In this document: positions 57,891 to 64,000 of the stretch, piece by piece
Position numbering within the stretch: the stretch's first letter is position 1
Layout of the letters: the number at the start of each line of letters is the position of its first letter
Assembly (NCBI GenBank): GCA_002729235.1
Contig: PBTY01000081.1
Location: 1 to 64,000 of the forward strand
Length of the DNA: 64,000 bases
Direction: 5' to 3'
Source: Rickettsiales bacterium
Lineage (GTDB): Bacteria > Bacteroidota > Bacteroidia > Cytophagales > Cyclobacteriaceae
Translations under genes and position numbers: made by a program
The notes under the pieces: model-generated
What the model saw: only the letters and a program-made list of their open reading frames with translations
The model's database searches: none
Told to the model about the DNA's origin: nothing

Positions 57891-60347
57891 ATGAAAAAGA
57901 CCTTTACCATCTTACTTGTGGGCATGTTGTTCGTCTGCTTTCGGTCTTACAGCCAATCGGCTGTCAGCGGAACAGTGATGGATATGGAGTCTGGAGAACC
58001 ATTGATCGGTGCCACAGCAATGCTTGAGGGCACATCTAAAGGAGCGACAACAGATTCTAATGGAAAATTCACTATTCAAGGAGTGGAAGATGGTTCCTAT
58101 ACATTGACCATCACCTATGTAGGCTATACTGAACTTACTAAGAACTTCACGGTTTCTGGCTCTGATATGAATCTTGGTGATCTGCAACTTGAGGAAGCGA
58201 TTTTTGCATTTGATCAAGTGGTAGTTTCCGGAACCAGACAAGCAGAAAAAGTAACAGAGACTCCTGCGACTATTGAGATTATTTCTGCCAAAGACCTTGC
58301 CGAGCTGCCGTCTTTTAATCCTGGTGAATTGCTAGCCAGAGTAAAGGGTGTTGACTTTGTTCGTGCTGGTGTAGTAGGAACGGGTATTAATATTAGAGGA
58401 TTCAATAGCAACTTCAACTCTAAAAACCTTCAGGTAAATGATGGTCGTTTTGCTACGTTGATTGCTACTGGTCTTCCAATGGGGCCGTTAACTACTCAAA
58501 TCAAAGAAGATGTAGAAAGAGTAGAAGTAATTCTTGGACCAAATGCAGCACTTTATGGGCCAAACGCTCACAATGGGTTAGTACATACTATTACAAAAGA
58601 TCCTAGATCATCTCAAGGAACTACCATTGCTTTAGGTGCTGGTAACCAAAGTATGTTGACTGCCAGAGTACGTCATGCTCAGGTGATCAATGATGTGCTT
58701 TCGTTCAAGGTCACAGGTGAGTACACCAAAGCGGAGGAATTTGACTTTGCAGATTCAGTATACATCGATCGTAATGGTGATGGAGTTAAAGAAGGTTATG
58801 AGGAATATAAGTTAGATAATAGTATTAAATTCCTTCGTGGTGAAGCTGCAGCTTACATTAGCCTGCCTAATGCATCAGATATCATTATATCTGCAGGAGG
58901 TAGTAACAGTACCTACTTGTCACCAACAAACGTGGGTCGTAATCAAATCAAAGATTGGAAGATTGGTTACATACACGCGAGATATACCTCCAATAAATTC
59001 TTTGCTCAGATTTATAACACTGTTAGTTCTACTGATGAGACTTACGCGATTGATCAAAGAACTAAAAATTATTATTCTTTCATTGATGCTGGCATGAGTG
59101 ATGCGGAAGCTGAAGCATTGTCATTGGACAAGGCTTACGGAGCGCCATTTGATGATGATTCTAAAAGATTAAATGGTGAAGTGCAGTATCATGACAACTT
59201 TGGTTCTACAGGAGTAGTAGTGGGAGCTCAGTATCAGAGAGACAATGCCAATAGTAATGGGACTTACTTACTAGACAATGATGGAGCAGATCCAATTATT
59301 ATCAATCAGGTAGGTGTTTATGGTCAAATCGAGCAGAAGTTTGGCGATGAATTTAAGTTAACCGCTGCATTTAGAGGAGACAATCATGAAATCTACGGTT
59401 TCAACTTTATTCCTAAAGCAGGTGCAGTGTACAATGTTGGAAATGGTGCATTCCGCTTGACTTATGGAAAAGGAGTAGCTGCGCCGACTATTTTGAATAT
59501 GTACGGTAACTTATTTAGCGGCTTAATTCTGGGTAATGCAGAAGGGTTTACATTGACTGATGGAACAACTGTAGAAAAACAAAAAGTTGAAAAGATCCAG
59601 TCATTCGAAGTTGGTTACAAAGGAGAAGTGGTGCCTCGAAAATTCTTCCTGGATGCGAATGCATATTATAACATCTCTGAAGATTTCTTGTCTCCAGTGA
59701 CCGTAGTAGGAGTAGCAACACATCGCGGTGACGAGCCAATGTCCGAAGTACAGTCTGGTTATGGTGCGTTTGGTGGATTAGTAGCTACTTATGTGAACTT
59801 TGGTAAAGTGAATACTTATGGTTTTGATATTGGAACCAATTTGTATCTGACTGACAAAATCAACTGGACATTCAACTACTCATTCTTTGACTATTCTTAT
59901 GACGAAAATGATCTCGAAGAAAATGATTTCAATGGTGATGGAGTTGTGAACAAGTTGGACGTTTTGGTCAATGCACCAAAGAATAAGTTCGGAACGGGCC
60001 TTTACTATAGAGGTAGCAAGCTATTTAGTAATATTTACTTGAGATGGGTACAAGAATATGATTACTTCTCTAGTTACCAAATTGCAGCTAAAACTCAAGA
60101 TCTTACCTGGAGAGGTACTCCAGTAGTTGAGAATGCAAGATCTACGGATGCATGGAATTATGGCCCGCTTGGTGGTTTTGTAAATGTAGATATTGGAGTA
60201 GGATATAAAGTATCTAAAATATTTACTGTCTCAGGTCAGGTGACCAACCTGTTTGATGCAGAGTTTAGAGAATTTACTGCCGCACCATTCACGGGTAGAT
60301 TGTTCTCCATCGAATTGAAAGCAAATTTGCCAGCAATCGGTAATTAA
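57891..60347 (+). CDS. TonB-dependent receptor with carboxypeptidase-like regulatory domain
   Basis: In this 818-residue outer-membrane receptor a signal peptide (~1-22) is followed by a beta-sandwich regulatory domain (~24-110; SGTVMDMESGEPLIGATAML), a plug (~115-235; VVVSGTRQAEKVTETPATIEII, then GFNSNF) and a 22-strand-type barrel to the C-terminus. There is no SusD gene beside it, so it is not a polysaccharide locus, and siderophore, vitamin or metal uptake is more likely. The C-terminus lacks the usual terminal Phe but ends in a strand. It is a monocistronic unit with a terminator at 60376. Confidence 0.9.
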   Translation: MKKTFTILLVGMLFVCFRSYSQSAVSGTVMDMESGEPLIGATAMLEGTSKGATTDSNGKFTIQGVEDGSYTLTITYVGYTELTKNFTVSGSDMNLGDLQLEEAIFAFDQVVVSGTRQAEKVTETPATIEIISAKDLAELPSFNPGELLARVKGVDFVRAGVVGTGINIRGFNSNFNSKNLQVNDGRFATLIATGLPMGPLTTQIKEDVERVEVILGPNAALYGPNAHNGLVHTITKDPRSSQGTTIALGAGNQSMLTARVRHAQVINDVLSFKVTGEYTKAEEFDFADSVYIDRNGDGVKEGYEEYKLDNSIKFLRGEAAAYISLPNASDIIISAGGSNSTYLSPTNVGRNQIKDWKIGYIHARYTSNKFFAQIYNTVSSTDETYAIDQRTKNYYSFIDAGMSDAEAEALSLDKAYGAPFDDDSKRLNGEVQYHDNFGSTGVVVGAQYQRDNANSNGTYLLDNDGADPIIINQVGVYGQIEQKFGDEFKLTAAFRGDNHEIYGFNFIPKAGAVYNVGNGAFRLTYGKGVAAPTILNMYGNLFSGLILGNAEGFTLTDGTTVEKQKVEKIQSFEVGYKGEVVPRKFFLDANAYYNISEDFLSPVTVVGVATHRGDEPMSEVQSGYGAFGGLVATYVNFGKVNTYGFDIGTNLYLTDKINWTFNYSFFDYSYDENDLEENDFNGDGVVNKLDVLVNAPKNKFGTGLYYRGSKLFSNIYLRWVQEYDYFSSYQIAAKTQDLTWRGTPVVENARSTDAWNYGPLGGFVNVDIGVGYKVSKIFTVSGQVTNLFDAEFREFTAAPFTGRLFSIELKANLPAIGN

Positions 60348-60375
60348 GAATTTAGCAAGTACACTTCATACAAGG

Positions 60376-60402
60376 AAGGCCATCGTTAGGTGGTCTTTTT
60401 TG
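60376..60402 (+). terminator. Terminator after the TonB-dependent receptor gene
   Basis: AGGCCATC pairs with GGTGGTCT (two G-T pairs) around GTTA, followed by TTTTTG. Confidence 0.75.
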
Positions 60403-60431
60403 TTTTATATTTAGGGCTTACCCATTAACCA

Positions 60432-61370
60432 ATGCTGAAAAAAGTAACCCTAACCACCCTGATGCTACTCATTCTGATTTATATCGGAATTTGCTATACG
60501 CTATCCAATCGTGTATTAACACCCAATAGTTCTTTGGAGCGAACCAAAGCCAGAATACAAAGTAGCTGGGGAACCTCTTTTGAGGAACTCATGGTGAAAA
60601 TGCCCGAAGCTAAAGATCTGAGAATTCAAGGTTTTGAAGGTGTGCCGATTTCTGGTAAGTATTTTGAAGTGTCTGATACAGCAAAATGCGCTATCATTTT
60701 TATCCATGGCTGGTCAGGTACCTGGGCCGGAATGCTGAAGTATGCACCAGTTTTTGAAGATTGCGGATGTCAGATGATTTTTTATGATCACAGAGTGCAT
60801 GGAGAGAGTGGTGGAGAGTATCCTACAGGAGGGATCAAAGAAAAGGAAGATTTGTGGGCCGTTACAAAATGGGTTGCCAATAAGTATGATCTGGGTTATG
60901 ATCAAATTGGATGGGCAGGAGCATCCTGGGGAGCAGCTACGGCGTTGCAAGCAGCTGCTATCAATGAGGATGTTGGTTTTGTGTTGGCTGATGCCTCCTA
61001 TCAGGACTGGTACTCCGCCATATTCGAGCGAGCAATTAGGGATTATGGAGTTGTAATTAACGTGTTAACTCCTGGTGTAATGGCATTCGTTAATTGGCGG
61101 ACTGGTATTGATTATAAAGATGCTAGCCCTATACTAGCTGCGAGCCATATTACCGAACCAGTTTTACTAATCCATTCGCGAACAGATACGCAAACCAGTT
61201 CGGAGCAATCAGTGAATATTTCGAAAAAATTGAATGCCAGTAGTGAGTTTCATCACTTAGACTGGGGTAACGATCATACAGCTGATGTGTGGGATTCCAA
61301 AGATCAGTTTGCACAATTGGTATCAGCTTTTATGAAAAAACGAACGCAGTTTCCATTCGAATGTAATTGA
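60432..61370 (+). CDS. Membrane-anchored alpha/beta hydrolase
   Basis: This 312-residue protein has an N-terminal hydrophobic anchor (~5-24) and an alpha/beta-hydrolase core with FIHGWSGTWAGM, nucleophile Ser in GWAGASWGAA (GxSxG as GASWG), an Asp in HSRTDTQT and a His in GNDHTADVW. It resembles the BAAT/YqiA-like or peptidase S9-type lipases of Bacteroidota that act in the periplasm. The substrate is unknown. It has no clear operon partner; the next gene is convergent with a shared region holding a minus-strand terminator. Confidence 0.82.
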   Translation: MLKKVTLTTLMLLILIYIGICYTLSNRVLTPNSSLERTKARIQSSWGTSFEELMVKMPEAKDLRIQGFEGVPISGKYFEVSDTAKCAIIFIHGWSGTWAGMLKYAPVFEDCGCQMIFYDHRVHGESGGEYPTGGIKEKEDLWAVTKWVANKYDLGYDQIGWAGASWGAATALQAAAINEDVGFVLADASYQDWYSAIFERAIRDYGVVINVLTPGVMAFVNWRTGIDYKDASPILAASHITEPVLLIHSRTDTQTSSEQSVNISKKLNASSEFHHLDWGNDHTADVWDSKDQFAQLVSAFMKKRTQFPFECN

Positions 61371-61385
61371 GGTAGTGTCAGAGAT

Positions 61386-61423
61386 TCAAAAAAATAACCT
61401 CATCCAGGGAAGTAGATGAGGTT
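61386..61423 (-). terminator. Minus-strand terminator for the SpoIIE gene
   Basis: Stem AACCTCATC/GATGAGGTT. Read on the minus strand it is followed by ATTTTTTT. Confidence 0.8.
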
Positions 61424-61449
61424 TGGTAATAATGAACAAAAGTAAATTC

Positions 61450-62613
61450 TTATAACCTGATTCCCACAACTAAAACATCATCAGTTTGGCTTTCGCCTGT
61501 ACCTTTCCATGAATTGAGTGCCATTTTAAGGTCTTTGTGCTGTTCTTCACCTTGTTTTGTATAAATATTTGACAGTAGCTCCTGTAGTTTTCTACTCGAA
61601 TATTTCTTGCCATTAGCTTCACCAAATTGATCTTTGAAACCATCAGATGCGGCATAGATCATTGAGCCTGGTTTGTACTTGATGGTGATGTCTTGTATCT
61701 CGAATTTACCATTCACTTTGATTTTCTGTGATTTGATTTTCACATTGTCATCTTCACCGATATAGTACAGTTCCTGGCTGGTAGTTGCCAATTTGATTTC
61801 GTTTTTAGACTCGTCAATGAACATAAGCGTTGCTTCCATGTTGTCACGAATCATATCTACCTTACCCGCCTCCAATAATTCCTGCACTTTCTCCTGCGAC
61901 TTTTCAATGATCATTGAAGGGGATAAAGTCTTGTACTTCTGCAAATATGCTTTTACGGTAGATGTGCATAAAGCTGTTAGGATGGCCCCGGAAGCACCAT
62001 GTCCAGTACAGTCTCCCACAAATACCACTTTTTTATTTTGTATGCTGTCAAATATGTAAAAATCACCACCTACTTCGTCTTTCGGCTGATCGAATATGAA
62101 GTGATCCTCAAAAAAGTGCTGATCTTGAGCATCTTGTCTAAAGAGTGCTTGTTGAAGTTTTTTCGCATAGGAAATATTCTCTTCAAGACGCGCTTTCTTG
62201 TCTTCCGCCTCTTTTTCTTTCAGTTTATGCTCGGTAATTACTGACTCTATCGCCATGAAATGACTTGGACGCTCCATCTCATCAAATATGGGGTAGATAT
62301 CCAGTTGTAACCAGTAGGAGCTTCCATCTTTGTGATAGTTGAGAATAGATTCATTAACCCGTTCCAGATTATTAATTTTTCTGCTAATCCGATCAATCGT
62401 TTCAGGATTGGTATCAGGACCGTGCAGGAAAGCACCTGGCTTTTTGCCTTTTACTTCGTCAAAAGAATATCCGGTGATTTTTGTAAATCCCTGATTACAG
62501 TATTTGATTGAGCCATCAAGATCAGTAATGATTACGGCATTGTTGGTGTTATGGACCAGGTCTGAGAATAGAGGTGTTGCGGTGTAATTTGATTCTTTAG
62601 CGTAGTTCAACAT
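61450..62613 (-). CDS. PAS domain-containing SpoIIE-family protein phosphatase
   Basis: In this 387-residue protein a PAS domain (~15-130; NAVIITDLDGSIKYCNQGFTKITGYSFDEVKG) is linked by a coiled coil (~135-160) to a PP2C-like SpoIIE phosphatase domain (~170-387) with DEVGGDFYIFD and GDCTGHGASGA, which hold the metal-binding aspartates. Such proteins dephosphorylate anti-sigma-factor antagonists in partner-switching systems in response to a small-molecule or redox signal bound by PAS. No STAS or kinase partner is adjacent. The PAC-like segment follows the PAS core. Confidence 0.9.
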   Translation of the reverse strand: MLNYAKESNYTATPLFSDLVHNTNNAVIITDLDGSIKYCNQGFTKITGYSFDEVKGKKPGAFLHGPDTNPETIDRISRKINNLERVNESILNYHKDGSSYWLQLDIYPIFDEMERPSHFMAIESVITEHKLKEKEAEDKKARLEENISYAKKLQQALFRQDAQDQHFFEDHFIFDQPKDEVGGDFYIFDSIQNKKVVFVGDCTGHGASGAILTALCTSTVKAYLQKYKTLSPSMIIEKSQEKVQELLEAGKVDMIRDNMEATLMFIDESKNEIKLATTSQELYYIGEDDNVKIKSQKIKVNGKFEIQDITIKYKPGSMIYAASDGFKDQFGEANGKKYSSRKLQELLSNIYTKQGEEQHKDLKMALNSWKGTGESQTDDVLVVGIRL

Positions 62614-62850
62614 GACGGTACTGGTTAACGAGATGATGTAATTATTTTGTTATTCATTATCATTTTACGATGTTGAAATTGTAGGATATCTGGATGAATA
62701 ACCACTAATTTTCGATTAAAAATCAGCGAAAACTGAAAATCAGGTGAATGTCTCAATAAAGCTAAGAGTATTACCTAGGTGGTATTTTTAGGTGGCAGGT
62801 GCTTAACAGAATTTATGGAATTGTGGCCTCTTGAAATAGTGAAATCCCAG

Positions 62851-63735
62851 CTATTGATTCTCTTCTAAAAGGGCACATTTTTGGCAATAAATCTGAGCCT
62901 CATCTTGATGGTATCTTACTGGACTTCCAGCAGGAATTTCCTCAAAACATCGATCGCAAACCATATCCATTTCAGCTGTCATCGTTTCAAACTTACCAAC
63001 TGGTACAATAACATCACCTATGATGTTTGGCCATTTCCTGGATTTGACAATCATAAGCTTGTAGTGTTCGTCCAGAGCTCGCCATCTTTTTCTCCACTTT
63101 TCGCCTAAATCATGATGTACCATACTTTTTTCCAGAAGGTCATTACGGTAATCAAAAAGTTCATCGTCTATGATCATCCAGTGATGAGCAGAACGTGGGT
63201 ATGAGCCAAAGAATACTTTTTCTCCGGTCATAATTTCCTGCAAAAAATTGTATTGTTTGCCAATGGCCCTGTCTTTGGTAGTTTTTTCAAAGAAAGGACT
63301 TAGTCGAGGATCATGGTAAACCTGATTATAAAAATGAGTAAGGATATCTAGCAAAAGCTCTCCTTCACCCAGAGCCTTCCATAGTTCCAGGTCTGGTTGG
63401 GGATGCTCCGATTCAGTTTCTTTTCTGAATTCAAAAGGTGATTCTGCTATTGGTTTTCTGAGATCTTCCAGTTTTGGTTTTTCCAGTACCAGATCTCCTG
63501 TTGGTACGGTGATACAAGGCAATATGATCTGGTTGTCGATCATGAAATCAGGTAACTCTTTTTGTGATCCGTCAGGTATATTGCCAGATATGACCTTGGT
63601 TTTACAACTTTTGCAATTGCCTTTTCTGCATGAAAATGGGATTTCTTTACCTTGTCTCATTAGGGCATTAAGAACCGTTTCTCCCGGTTCGCATTGATAC
63701 AAGGTGTTTTCATAGGTGATGTGATGCATACTCAC
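62851..63735 (-). CDS. 2Fe-2S ferredoxin-truncated globin-zinc ribbon fusion
   Basis: In this 294-residue protein, residues 1-~85 are a plant-type 2Fe-2S ferredoxin with Cys36, Cys41, Cys44 and Cys74. Residues ~115-235 are a truncated haemoglobin, whose proximal His is probably His184 (HHWMIIDDELFDYR pattern). The last ~40 residues hold two CxxC pairs (260/263 and 284/287), a probable zinc or metal ribbon. The fusion would let electrons pass from the iron-sulfur centre to the haem, as in flavohaemoglobins that detoxify NO or sense O2. I know of no common named family with this order. It is downstream of a phosphatase gene on the same strand (4-bp gap). Confidence 0.75.
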   Translation of the reverse strand: MSMHHITYENTLYQCEPGETVLNALMRQGKEIPFSCRKGNCKSCKTKVISGNIPDGSQKELPDFMIDNQIILPCITVPTGDLVLEKPKLEDLRKPIAESPFEFRKETESEHPQPDLELWKALGEGELLLDILTHFYNQVYHDPRLSPFFEKTTKDRAIGKQYNFLQEIMTGEKVFFGSYPRSAHHWMIIDDELFDYRNDLLEKSMVHHDLGEKWRKRWRALDEHYKLMIVKSRKWPNIIGDVIVPVGKFETMTAEMDMVCDRCFEEIPAGSPVRYHQDEAQIYCQKCALLEENQ

Positions 63736-63739
63736 AAAA

Positions 63740-64000
63740 TTAATGACCTACATCGACATGATTCTTTTTATAAAAATCTTCAAAATGGCCTATGAATGAT
63801 TCCTGTCCTCGGGTTTGAATGTAAGGTTGGTGAACAGTCCTAACTTTGGTAATTGCCTCTTCAGCAGTCAATCCTTTGGTAATCCAATAGCATGCTCCCA
63901 TGAGTCCTGTACGGCCAACTCCACCTTTGCAGTGAATAAGAAATTTATGTCCCTTTTTTATTTCTTCACTCATGAATTCTATAGCCTGAAAAGCATTTCT
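63740..64000 (-). CDS. Dual-specificity/tyrosine phosphatase-like protein, 5' end outside the window
   Basis: The frame is open to the edge of the window, so only the C-terminal ~86 residues are seen. They include the CX5R signature HCKGGVGRTG, with the catalytic Cys and Arg, followed by AEEAITKVRTVHQPYIQT, as in DSP-type cyclin-dependent-kinase-inhibitor-like phosphatases. It dephosphorylates a protein or a small phosphorylated molecule. The gene is 4 bp upstream of the ferredoxin-globin gene and likely in the same operon, which hints at regulated redox signalling. Confidence 0.85.
   Translation of the reverse strand, partial: RNAFQAIEFMSEEIKKGHKFLIHCKGGVGRTGLMGACYWITKGLTAEEAITKVRTVHQPYIQTRGQESFIGHFEDFYKKNHVDVGH

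Noticed and set aside
1-64000. tRNA, rRNA, CRISPR arrays, prophage and complete insertion sequences
   Set aside because: I looked for T-loop-like words, regularly spaced repeats, phage structural genes and transposases by eye and found none convincing. A tRNAscan or CRISPR search would be needed to exclude weak cases.

Overview
The window comes from a member of the Bacteroidota, most likely a marine, gliding Cytophagales-type bacterium. The evidence is a protein with a gliding/T9SS type B C-terminal domain followed by a PorP/SprF protein, a secreted enzyme with a T9SS type A tail, a TonB-dependent receptor with a carboxypeptidase-like regulatory domain, and promoters of the TTTG / TAnnTTTG type. 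I cannot name the genus from sequence alone. I saw no rRNA, tRNA, CRISPR array, prophage or intact transposase.

Layout. 1-2.2 kb: the 3' end of a large surface protein plus its PorP/SprF partner. 2.2-5.3 kb: a small accessory island with a SIR2-like gene, two small membrane-protein genes, a 38-bp palindromic repeat in two copies, and a 141-bp duplicated block carrying the tail of a broken gene. 5.3-26.2 kb: a large sulfur-oxidation region. It holds a sterol-desaturase-like hydroxylase with a DsrE-like protein, an ArsR regulator, a SulP transporter, a Cys-containing Crp/Fnr regulator, DUF202, two persulfide dioxygenase-rhodanese fusions, sulfide:quinone oxidoreductase, cytochrome bd oxidase, two YeeE/YedE transporters, a TsdA/SoxA-like dihaem cytochrome, a porin, two single-domain rhodaneses and a TauE/SafE exporter. 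A GIY-YIG gene with REP-like palindromes sits inside it. 26.2-34.1 kb: a VOC protein, a TPR/AraC-type regulator, an alcohol dehydrogenase-DUF4386-amidohydrolase operon, and a GMC oxidoreductase with its small subunit. 34.2-36.5 kb: three unrelated small genes separated by attC-like imperfect palindromes, resembling an integrase-less cassette array. 36.6-46.3 kb: GCS2-CBS protein, deacylase, Crp/Fnr, SDR, a two-component system, a TlpA-like protein and small proteins. 46.6-57.5 kb: thiolase, secreted PHB-depolymerase-like esterase, SDR, KASIII-like protein, symporter, acyl-CoA ligase and hydrolase. This set could degrade an extracellular polyester and take its hydroxyacid monomer to acetyl-CoA. 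57.9-64 kb: TonB-dependent receptor, hydrolase, PAS-SpoIIE phosphatase, a 2Fe-2S ferredoxin-globin-zinc-ribbon fusion, and the end of a dual-specificity phosphatase.

The most striking observation is a palindrome, GTAAC-N4-GTTAC, found upstream of eight transcription units in the sulfur region. In five of them it lies exactly 22 nt before a TAnnTTTG-like -7 box, and in the other three the spacing is close to that. This predicts one Crp/Fnr-activated sulfur regulon, plausibly controlled by the Cys-containing Crp/Fnr protein encoded at 9231-9860, and it unexpectedly includes the sterol-desaturase/DsrE operon. Other points to follow up are the cassette-like regions (one carrying a probable SIR2 defence NADase), the ferredoxin-globin fusion, a KASIII homologue that has lost its catalytic His and Asn, and a possible structured small RNA between two terminators near 21.5 kb.
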